In this document: in pieces, positions 10,112 to 21,200 of the stretch
Numbering within the stretch: position 1 is the first letter of the stretch
Layout: every line of letters starts with the position of its first letter
Assembly (NCBI RefSeq): GCF_041734735.1
Contig: NC_134880.1
Location: forward strand, 21,122,246-21,186,245
From: Babylonia areolata
Taxonomy: Eukaryota > Mollusca > Gastropoda > Neogastropoda > Buccinidae
DNA: 64,000 nucleotides
Reading direction: 5' to 3'
Notes under the pieces: generated by a model
Told to the model about the DNA's origin: nothing
What the model saw: only the letters and a program-made list of their open reading frames with translations
The model's database searches: none
Made by a program: the position numbers and the translations under genes

Positions 10112-10985
10112 AAAAAAAAATATATATATATAGATAAGCTTACATAAATAAATAAATAATAATTATGATATAAAAAAGGTAGTAGTAATGAAAATAACAA
10201 TAAAATAATAATAATAAATAAATAATTAAATAAATAAGACAACAATGATGATAAATAAGCATATACACACACACACACACACACACAGATGAACGCTTAC
10301 TTGTACAAGCACACACACACGCCCATATCTCCCACCCCCACCCACATATATACAAAGATATAATATATACGTTCCAATATCCTGTTGCTCCCACAGTGTA
10401 GGCATGCATACACTCACATACCTCATCCTCTACCCCACCTCCTCCTTGCACCCCCACCTCCCCCTCACACACACACACACATGCACAGAACTCTCCTGAC
10501 ACTTCTCTTCACAATGGAAACACAACCACAGACATGATTTCTCGTGGTGTTCTTTTACCCTGTGGTTGTTGATGACATTCTGATAAAGTGGTAGAAAAGA
10601 TATTTCAATGCTGCTGTTCAACTTGTTTTTCAAAGATAACATATCATTTATTATCAGCATCATAAAATACAATGTTTATCACAGTAAATATGTCATGCTA
10701 AAACAGATTCTTCTGTGGTGTTTATAAATATCTTCTAGGTATATTAACAACAATATTGCCATACACAAAAACCAGTGAAAAATACACACACTGGCAAAAA
10801 ACAACAACAAAAAACCATAAAACCAAACTGGTTTCAAATATCATTAACAACAAACATTTCATGTGCCAAAAACCAGTAATACTCAAAGATCGGAAATATC
10901 AAAAGAGGCATCACACATATGGCTGAAGCACTGATATAATAGTTATTACCAACAAAAGCAAAGCTGGAAAAACAGGAACAACAGC
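10112..10985. repeat. AT-rich and (CA)n microsatellites
   Basis: (TAAA)n/(TAA)n-like DNA at 10140-10240, (CA)n at 10265-10288, 10310-10320 and 10468-10480. Remainder AT-rich without recognised genes. Confidence 0.75.
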
Positions 10986-11009
10986 CAAATGGGTCAGAGC
11001 ACCATATTT

Positions 11010-11165
11010 TCAAATCCCGAGTCCTAGGATTGATTCTGGTATCAATGAGTAGTACCTGGTGGGTTATGGGTGGAAATAATTTTTTTCTGATCTCCCACAT
11101 CAATACATGTGCAGACTTGCTGGTGCCTAAATCCTCCTTGTCACACTGCTGCATTCACTCAAGTT
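11010..11165 (+). mobile_element. SINE family C fragment, old
   Basis: Matches the family C body: ACCTGGTGGGTTATGGGTGG, GATCTCCCACATCAATAC, GTGCAGACTTGCTGGTGCC. The tRNA-like head is decayed and the 3' half is missing. Confidence 0.6.
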
Positions 11166-11286
11166 CACAGGACAACGTTTGCATTTTGACTTCAACCCAG
11201 GAAAAAACAACAGGACCAACCTAAGACACTCCCTTCTTATTAGTATGTAACTTGAAGAAAAATAAACAAACATGTCCACATCTTAA

Positions 11287-11826
11287 ATGAATGAATGATG
11301 AATGATATGGATACTTATATAGCACCTATCCTCGGTCGGAGCACAGCTCTAAGCGCTTTGCAAACACAAGGTCATTTGCACAACAGGCTGCCTACCTGGG
11401 TAGAGCCGACTGAGGGCTGCCATTTGGGTGCTCATCATTCACTTCCTGTGTCATTCAATTAGGTTTCAGTCATGCGGACATATATTCATACATACATGGA
11501 ACATTTTACATGTATGACTGTTTGTTTATCTACCCCGCCATGTAGGCAGTCATATTCTGTTTTCTGGGGTGTGCATGCTGGGTAAATTCTTGTTTCCATA
11601 ACCCACCGAATGCAGACATGGATTACAGGATCTTTAACGTGCGTATTTGATCTGCATGCTTATACACATGAAGGGGCTTCAGGCACTAACAGGTCTGCAC
11701 AAATGTTGACCATAGGGATCGGAAAAATCTCCACCCTTTACCCACCAAGCACCGTTACCGAGATTTGAACCCGGGACCCTCAGATTGAAAGTCCAACGCT
11801 TTAACCACTCGGTTGTTGCGCCCTCT
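11287..11826 (-). mobile_element. SINE family C, long 3' variant
   Basis: On the minus strand the head reads GGGCGCAACAACCGAGTGGT...GGGTTCAAATC (A and B boxes), followed by the family C body (GGTGGGTAAAGGGTGGAGA, CAGACCTGTTAGTGCCTGAA, TACCCAGCATGCACACCCC). Instead of the GAA tail of other copies it continues through CCTCAGTCGGCTCTACCCAG to GCAAAGCGCTTAGAGC...GGTGCTATATAAGTATCC and an (ATCATTC)-like tail. It is older than the copies at 23202, 30474 and 41376. Confidence 0.8.
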
Positions 11827-11829
11827 AGG

Positions 11830-12620
11830 GATAAATTCTATCACCAGGGAGACAGTCACAAATGTTCTATTCTCCCTCACAGGTAAGGCTTCAACAATGT
11901 TCATAAATTTTCACATATCACATTCAAACTGTTTCTCAGTTGGCCTTGTAATTCACTTCACATGAAGATTCATTGCTGGGCGTCTTATCAGCTGAATAAC
12001 TCGGTCCCAAAACAGGCGCTGAGGATCCTGTAACATCCTTAGAACCCAACTTCAGTTAACTGGCAAAAACAGAAAAAAGAGTGCTGGCATGTATTTTCAC
12101 CTTGTCAAAGTCCCGTCTTACCTGACCAGTGTTCTCAAAAGTAAATTACAAAAAAATCTGAAATTTGTAAAATTCAGAATAAACGATTGCAATGAACATG
12201 ATCAAACTCAAGAACACATGAGTTACCACAGCTTTAAGATCAGCTTTCGTAAGGCTTGACAGTCCCAATATAAAGGATTCACATTCTCTCTGAGAATTTC
12301 AAGTGTCCCATGACATTTCAGATCCCAAAGGTCTATCTATCCACCATGTCACGTCTGTGACCTAAACCATGCGCCCAGTGTGGAATGACAATAATTTTGG
12401 TGCACTTCACAGTACATCTAGTCGTGAACAAATATTCACCTCAGCGCCTAAAGCATGTGCACCATTTGCCTTTCTCCACAAGATGAGTTCAGCAAACTAC
12501 AGCCAAGCCATACAAAAAAAATCTTCCCTTCACAGGCAGGCAAAACTATCATGACATAACCAAAACTTGTTGTCATGACACCCCTTCATTGTGCATACAT
12601 ACATGCATGATCAAATATAC
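11830..12620. other. Stretch without recognised gene
   Basis: Unremarkable AT-rich DNA. One plus-strand frame of about 60 codons (12369-12554) has no supporting features. Confidence 0.6.
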
Positions 12621-12621
12621 A

Positions 12622-12735
12622 TGCTAATAATAATAATAATAATAATAATAACAATATTAATAATATTTTATTTTTATATAGTGCAACAATACAAGCATAA
12701 GCAAGCTCTAAGTGCTTTACAATCCAGTACCTAAA
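12622..12735 (-). mobile_element. Retroposon 3' tail module (TAA repeat + AAGTGCTTTACA)
   Basis: (TAA)n at 12624-12650, TTTTATATAGTGC, then AAGCTCTAAGTGCTTTACAA. It is the same tail architecture as at 11290, 13660, 34040 and 62135. The body upstream on the minus strand is not clearly delimited. Confidence 0.5.
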
Positions 12736-13654
12736 GTGAAACAAGAAAGCATATAAAAAGTATTAGAAACATAACACTGAATCATTAATATTATAAAAAC
12801 ACAATTTATAAAACTCACAAAGTAACTTACTATCAATACTACAACTGTTACACTCCAACACTCAAACTAACATACATGCACAGACACACACATGATTCAA
12901 CGGCTGAGATGACAGCAATTTTCACTTAAAATACATTACATGTGAAAAAGAACATAATTGTAATCTGCATGCCACAGATTTTGTATAAATTGTAAAATAA
13001 AATTTTGGATAGAAAAGGTAAAAGGGGTAAAAATCGGGTCATTCTCCCTTTCGAACCACACCACCACCATCCATCTACCCACCACCATTCTCTCCACTCT
13101 CCCTTCACTCACACTCACATTGCCATGGGCCTGGGACAACAGGTCTATTTGAGTTATGACAAGTATTTTTTTTTAAAGAGATGCGTTTTAAGATTTGCTT
13201 TAAAGGTAGGTAGATGAGTTGTTTGTCTGAGAGCATGTTAAAGATCCCGTAATCCATGTCCTGGCTTGGTATGCAATAAAGGGCTTGATATGCTGTATGT
13301 TTTTGAGGTGTTGTTATGGGAGTATGGGAGGGGAGACTGATGATAAGTATTTGTGACTTCAGATGTTTTGTAACGTATGCGATCACTTTTAAGTAAACTG
13401 TGATTCATTTTTTAAGAACTGTGGTGTGGTTCTGAACCTTGTGGTATTACTATTAGTGTTAAGCATTGTGATATGAAACGTGCATGATTTAGGTGTTGCA
13501 ATGTATGATGAGTGTTGTGTTATACTGGCTAGTTTTTTTTAGTGTCTGCAGATAGTGTTTGGTTGAATGTCTGGCGCAGTTCCAAGTTTAAAAATTTTTT
13601 TTTTATTTCATTGTTTAGATGCAAGTTTTACTTGTCAGTCTTCATATCATACAG

Positions 13655-13765
13655 CGTAACTGAGCATGTTTTACAGAGAAAGGCACTCTATAAATTAGAT
13701 TATAATCATCACCATCAGTAGCAGTAGTAGTAGTAGTAGCAGCAGTAGTAGAAGTATTGTTTTTT
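13655..13765 (+). mobile_element. Retroposon 3' tail module, plus orientation
   Basis: GTTTTACAGAGAAAGGCACTCTATAAAT followed by trinucleotide-rich (CAGTAG/TAG)n to about 13758. It is the plus-strand counterpart of the tail at 12622, with about 1 kb between them. The intervening sequence holds no recognised gene. Confidence 0.45.
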
Positions 13766-14039
13766 TCAGGTACTAACATTATGGTTATTATTACAAAAAT
13801 ACAAACATAACTAGCAATTACTACCTTGAAAAAAAAAGGTGTATGTAAGGTAACATGGTGGTGGAAAAACAGTCATACTCATAATAGCCATTTTCTGTAT
13901 GAGAGAAGGTAGGAACTGCAACCCACAAACACAGAGAAGGGGAAGAAACTGACAGGTCTGTACGTATGGAAGGACATCCACAACAAAAGATAATCATACA
14001 CTGTCATCAACTTAAAAAAAAAAAAAAAACCCCCCAAAA

Positions 14040-14320
14040 AAAAACCACCACCATTTTATCAATCAAAATATCATTTATCTATTAGCATCAAGATATCATT
14101 CAACTATCAGTATTGAAAGAATAATTCATCTATCAATATAAAAAAAAAATCATTTTAAGATAGCCAACATGTGGAGCAAAATATCATTTTTCTATGAGCA
14201 TTCAAAAATAACATTTATCCGTGAGCATTTGTAAAATATCATTTATCGTACCAATCAACACTGAAAAAAAAAAAAAAAAAAATTCAGACTATCAACATGT
14301 GGAGAAAGGCAGTGAAGTTA
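14040..14320. repeat. Degenerate tandem repeat downstream of gene 1
   Basis: Several degraded copies of a 45-50 bp motif containing ATATCATTTATC[TC]AT and AGCAT, separated by A runs, just downstream of gene 1's stop codon (on its strand). It may lie within the 3' UTR. Confidence 0.5.
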
Positions 14321-14380
14321 TCACCCTTGTTATTATGCCACAGGGAGACCCCAGCAGGGGGCTGGTCAGGGTCGGAGCAG

Positions 14381-14479
14381 TCAGGGTAGGCTGTCGATGG
14401 CGTCACTGAAATGCATCAGGTCCATGAGTGAGGTCAGTCCTAGGTCTTGCTTCAGGTAGGTGAAGAAAAACTCAGGAGC
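14381..14479 (-). CDS. Gene 1 coding exon 12 (end of SAM, stop)
   Basis: Residues 655-686: APEFFFTYLKQDLGLTSLMD, LMHFSDAIDSLP, then TGA. The ending EFF...L...LGL.SL.DL..F..AI is a typical SAM C-terminus. Acceptor CTTTTCTTTCTGACAG. No confident polyadenylation site was identified downstream. Confidence 0.9.
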   Translation of the reverse strand, partial: APEFFFTYLKQDLGLTSLMDLMHFSDAIDSLP

Positions 14480-15239
14480 CTGTCAGAAAGAAAAGAAAAA
14501 GAAATGACACACTTACACATACACGCTTAAACACACAAACACATACTCACTCCTCCCACCCCCACCACTCCTAACCTGCACCCCGCCTGGTCACACACAC
14601 ACACACACAAGAGTTAAGAGAAATGCCTCCAACAAAGACGGTGTACATAATTATGTTTATTAGCCCACAATTTCAATCAATCCCATGATTTCTCTCACTT
14701 TGTGAGAAATCGTGGAATTGTGAGGAAGTGCAGTCGTTCCCCTCCCTTGTTTTCTCTCGACTGTGAGAAATTGTAGGGGGCACACCCATACCTTCTCACA
14801 AAGTGTGAAAAAGCCCCCCCCCCACCCCCCCTGCCCCCCCGATTTCTCGCAACTGAGATTAAACGTGTGAGGAGAATGACCACACTTCCTCACAATGCCA
14901 TGATTTTTCTCAAGTAAGAGAAATCGCGAAAAATTGTGAAAAATCGTGGGCTCCCCATCCCCAGTAAGAAAGAAAATTTTAACAATCACAGCGAAAGTTG
15001 CACATTTTGCATATAGTCCTTGAAAATGCATCAGTCAATGTAACATCCACTTACTGAGGGTTTTTTTGGTTTTGTTTTTTTGTTTTGGTTGTTTTTTAAA
15101 TTTTTTATTTGCCCTTTTTGTTTGTGACCCAGGATCCATAACTGTTCAGAATTTTTCACACACACACACTCACCCTCTGGCTCAGTTTCTGCAGGAACTT
15201 TATGTTTTCTCCTGAAAGGCTTTGTAGCTTCTGACACCT

Positions 15240-15273
<34 letters not shown>

Positions 15274-18200
15274 CTGCAAATTCCTGTTCACCAAAGAAAA
15301 ATAGGTGAGGAATTTGGATTGAAACATAGTCCTTCTTGGGGTCAGTTAAGATCCGGATCCACTATCTGAATGTGACTTTTGGCCATTAAATTGTGCACTG
15401 TTTATTGTATCATAGGGAATGGTTTAGGGTGTTACAGCATGGCATGATATGGCATGGTGTGGTATGGCATGGTACGCTATGCTATGCTATGGGTTAGGAT
15501 AGGCTGGGGTTTACTATACTGCACTGTACTGCACTGCACTGCACTGCACTGTGCTGTTGTGTGCTGCTCTATGCTGCATTGCACTGTACTGTGCTTTGCT
15601 GTGTTGTGCTGCAGTTTTTTGTCCTGTGCTGCACTGTATTGTGCAGCATCGGCTTACTGTACTGTACTGTACTGTACTGCCTGACCGTTCTGAGTTGTAC
15701 TATCCTCCTATTGCACCGCACCACTTTGCATTGTTGTACTGTACTGCACATCATTTGATTATGTTGTACTGTACTGCACAGCATTGCATTATGTTGTACT
15801 GTACTGTACAGCATTGCAACATGTTGTACTGTACTGCACAGCATTGCATTATGTTGTACTGCACTGCACATCATTGCATTATGTTGTACCGTACTACATA
15901 TCATTGCAATATGTTGTACATATCATTGCAACATGTTGTACTGTACTGCACAGCATTGCAACATGTTGTATTATACTGCACAGCATTGCAACATGTTGTA
16001 CTGTACTGCACAGCATTGCAACATGTTGTACTGTACTGCACAGCATTGCAACATGTTGTACTGTACTGCACATCATTGCATTATGTTGTACCATACTACA
16101 TATCATTGCAATATGTTGTACATATCATTGAAACATGTTGTACTGTACTGCACAGCATTGCATTATGTTGTATTATACTGCACAGCATTGCAACATGTTG
16201 TACTGTACTGCACAGTATTGCATTATGTTGTATTATACTGCACAGCATTGCAACATGTTGTACTGTACTGCACAACATTGCAACATGTTGTACTGTACTG
16301 CACAGCATTGCAACATGTTGTACTGTACTGCACAGCATTGCAACATGTTGTACTGCACTGCATATCATTGCATTATGTTGTATTGCACTGCACCACTTTG
16401 CATTGTTGTACTGTACTGCACATCATTGCATTATGTTGTACTGTTCTGCACACCATTTGATTATGTTGTACTGTACTGCACATCATTGGATTATGTTGTA
16501 CTGTACTGCACAGCATTGCATTGTTGTACTGTACTGCACACCATTTGATTATGTTGTACTGTACTGCACAACATTGCAACATGTTGTACTGTACTGCACA
16601 GCATTGCATTATGTTGTACTGTACTAAACATCATTGCAACATGTTGTACTGTACTACACATTATTGCAACATGTTGTACTGCACTGCACATCACTGCACA
16701 ATGTTGTACTGTACTGCACATCATTGCATTATGTTGTATTGCACTGCACCACTTTGCATTGTTGTACTGTACTGCACACCACTGCACAATGTTGTACTGC
16801 ACTGCACATCACTGCACAATGTTGTACTGTACTGCACATCATTGCATTATGTTGTACTGTACTTCACAGCATTGCAACATGTTGTACTGTACTGCACATC
16901 ATTGCAATGTTGTACTGTACTGCACATAATTGCAGTGTTGTACTGTACTGCACATCATTGCACTGTTGTACTGTACTGCACAGCATTGCATTGTTGTACT
17001 GTACTGCACAGCATTGCAACATGTTGTACTGTACTGCACAGCATTGCAACATGTTGTACTGTACTGCACAGCATTGCAACATGTTGTACTGTACTGCACA
17101 GCATTGCATTGTTGTACTGTTGTACTGTACTGCACAGCATTGCATTGTTGTACTGTACTGCACAGCATTGCAAGATGTTGTACTGTACTGCACAGCATTG
17201 CAACATTTGTACTGTACTGCACATCATTGCATTATGTTGTACTGTACTGCACAGCATTGCATTGTTGTACTGTACTGCACAGCACTGCATATTCTGTACT
17301 GCACATCTTTGCATTATGTTGCACATTACTGCATTATGTTGTACTTTACTGCACAGTGTTGCAACATATTGTACTATAATACACAGCACTGCAACATGTT
17401 GTACTGTACTGTACAGCGTTGCACCAGGCTTCTTGTACCACATCGTACTGAACAGACAGACTTCTTCACTGCAGAAACAACACATTTTTTGTTCCTATAC
17501 ACATTGTACATCAAACAAATCTGCAACTTGTAAGCACTGATCACATCCAGTAACATTAATTCCTGAGCAAATGCCTGATATCAAATAAACCAAATCAAGC
17601 AACGACCATGAAAGAAAAAAAAAAATCAACACTTACCCGCCAAGCTGATGTTTGTTGAGCCAGTTGTGCACGTCCTCCTGGGACCAAGAACTGACAGTCT
17701 TAATGGTCTTTGGGGGGGTGCTGGCAACAGGCGCAACTGTCTCTGCTCTGACTGGTCCGTCAACCTGTGAAAAACCCACAACACACTCTAACCATCAGAA
17801 ATGTCTCACGCTGCACAAGATATCTGATTTTATTCTGATTACTGTTTCGTGCTGCACAAAGTATATATACTTTTCCCCCTAATGGAAATCTGAAACATTT
17901 CTCCCACATAACCAGTCTGTCATGTTGCATAAGGTATATATATATATATATACTTTTGTCCTGCAAGAAAATCTAAAACATTCTCCCACATAACCAGTTT
18001 TTCATGTTTAACAAAGTTTTTGATACTCTTGCCCTCAATGGAAATTTGAAATTTGAAATTCTCCCACACAATGAATCAGTCTGTCAAGCTGCACAAGGTA
18101 TACATATTTTTGCCCCATATGAAAATCTGAAACATCCTCCCACAATATCAGTCTGTCATGCTGTACAAAGTATAGATACTATTACCCTAAATGACAACCA

Positions 18201-21200
18201 GAATATTCTCCAATATGATCAATCTGTCATGTTGCACAAGTTATTCATACACTTTTACCCTGAATGGAAATCTGAAACATTCTTCCCTATAATTGGTCAG
18301 GCATGTTGCACAAGTTTGATAATTTTGCCCCAAATGAAAATCTGCAACTTTCTCCACCACAGTCAATGTCAACCTGTGAAAACCCAATACACTTTACTGT
18401 TATAACCAGCTATGTTGCACAAGTGTAACCTAAACACAAACATAATTATTCATAATATACAAAATTATCTAAAAACACATAATACCAAAGCAAAAAAACC
18501 TAAAAACAGACAAAGAACAACAAAAAAACAGCGAGCAACTCATATGTTCTAGGTGTGAAAAAGAATGCAGCAAAGTAAGAATGTACTATTGTGTTTCTTA
18601 GTCTGTTTGCAGATCTGTAGGATGACCTTAAAAAATCTATAACAAAAAAAGAAAACGAAAAGCCTGATCATATCCTGAAAAAGACAACAACAAGAAATAG
18701 AAAAAAAAACAACAAAAAAACCTCAAAGGAAAACACAACAGCAAGAAAACGAGAAAGGCAGAAACAAATAGAGCAACAGAAAAGAGGAAACAGATATTGC
18801 CACAGAATTTCGAGAAGATGGGCATACTATAGATACTGTAAATTACAATAAAGAAGACTGCATAATTCTGCAAGGAAAAGAAGCTGTCCTTAAGTTTCAC
18901 ACATACAAAATCAGTAACCATTATCACAAAACTGCACAATAAACAACATGATCACCACCACTTTCTCACATACCCATACTGTCATTTTCCTTTCCAGGTG
19001 CTTTTTGTCCCCTCAAGTTTTACGGATGAATAGTTTTCTCCCTTGCTTTTTCCCCCACAGACGATCCATTTGTTAGGGTTAGGAAAAAAATCACAAAAAA
19101 TACAAAACATAAAGTAATGGAATGAAACTCATTGTACTTGACCCACTGACCCCTCTCCTCACATTGTGTGAATGCCATCCCCTCTCTGTCTTCACTGCTC
19201 TCAGAAGCTAAGTTGCTGTCAGTGTCTTCTTGCTGGTACCTTTCTTCACTGCCGATACTTTATTCAACAGCTTCATCATCCTAGTCGATGTCGAAACCTT
19301 CAGTTTGAAGCATTTCATTCACTTCAGCAGCAGTAAAAGCTGCGGTCGTGATCTAGTTTGCTCCAAAAATTTCCACTTGCATCGCCTGCAACGCCATTTT
19401 CAATACGTACGCAGATTAGCTTGTCATGTGGGGTGCTGAACTTGCTGGCGAGTGTGTTGTTATGGAAGCTTATGAAGAAACTTTCCATTCGACCCTTGAC
19501 ACATTTGCAATGCCCGGTGTAGCTGCGACTGTTATGCTGCCCCATGAAGAAAATGAAAATTTTTTAATAGTCGAAAAGGCTATAGCGTTCCGACGTCTGG
19601 AACGCTGCCTTACGTCAGGAATGCTATAGTGTTCCATACTCCGGAGTGAGTTCAAAGTGTATTCTCTAAGGAAGGGGAGGAACAAGCATTAGACATTTGT
19701 CCTGGTCCAAGAAAAAGAGAGCAGCAGCAGCAGCATGGGCATTCCAAAGATTCCACCACCTTCACCGCAGTGACCAACATGACCATAATTGCCATCACAA
19801 ACACGCTGACACACACATACACACACACACAAACACTCAGACCGCACACACACACACTCAGACCACACACACACAGAACACACACACACACACACTCTCT
19901 CCACGTTCCACTCACTTCTGAAGATCCCCCCCGACCTCTCTGTCCCAGCTCCTTCACCAGTTCCTCCAGCTTTTTCTCATAGGGGTACTTGCCAGAGAAG
20001 TCAAAGAACAGCTTGGAGCCTCTCAGAATACCCAGCCATCCATCCGGTTTGTAGTTCCGTTCCATCAGAAGGGGAATGATTGGTTTGTGAAGGGCAAAGG
20101 CATACTCAGCCTCTGAAAGAAAAGAAAAAAAAAGAAAGAAAAACAACAACAACAACAATAAAAACAAGAGAGGCAAGGCCTTCAAGACTCACTTGTGATA
20201 AATTAAGTCCTGTAGCATTAATTACAGAGTAATTTCCCTTTTTTACTATCTGCACCAAAACGTTTGCAAAATAAATAAAATTTCCATGCTTAGCAAAAGA
20301 AGTTCCTGTTTGAACAAAAAATGATAATAATGACTCCTCTTGTTGTTATGTCAGAATAAGAGGTCAAAGTGCCAAGTTTAGAGGATACAAAAAATATAAA
20401 TATAACAGTAAAAGCAGTTTGCATATAATTAGGCTTCTTTTTAAAAAAAAATTTTTGTGCCCATCCCAGAGGTGCAATATTGTTTTAAACAAGATGACTG
20501 GAAAGAACTGAATTTTTCCTATTTTTATGCCAAATTTGGTGTCAACTGACAAAGTATTTGCAGAGAAAATGTCCATGTTAAAGTTTACCACGGACACACA
20601 CACACACGGACACACACACACACACAGAGACAACCGAACACCGGGTTAAAACATAGACTCACTTTGTTTACACAAGTGAATCAAAAATCAGATCATCGTA
20701 GATGTGCGCCAGGAACATGCAATTTTAACCCCTGGACTGGTGAACCCTGATGAAATGAGAACAGTGTGACATGCCTCTGAAGCAGTACAATCACTAATTT
20801 TTATGTATTCCTGATGTGCTGTCTCTCTGCTGAACAGTACAGTTCAGTTCAGTTTCTCAAGGAGGCATCACTGCAGACTAATCCATGTATGCCACACCAC
20901 ATCAGTGGAGTGATGGCCTAGAGGTACCGCATCCGCCTAGGAAGCGAGAGAATCTGAGAGTGCTGGTTCGAATCACAGCTTAGCCGCCGATATTTTCTCC
21001 CCCTTCCATTAGACCTTGAGTGGTGGTCTGGACGCTAGTCATTCGGATGAGACGATAAACCGAGGTCCCGTGTGCAGCATGCACTTAGCGCACGTAAAAG
21101 AACCCACGACAACAAAAGGATTGTTCCTGGGAAAATTCTGTAGAAAAATCCACTTCGATAGGAAAAACAAATAAAACTACACACAGGAAAAACAAAAATA

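Noticed and set aside
15551-17540. Open frames of up to about 360 codons, Cys/Leu/Tyr/His-rich, on both strands
   Set aside because: They are translations of the 30-bp satellite; the unit length is a multiple of three so stops never appear. No codon bias, no domain, same peptide repeated.
19426-19629. 67-codon plus-strand frame starting MWGAELAGE
   Set aside because: Lies inside the piggyBac-like relic, antisense to its coding remnant.
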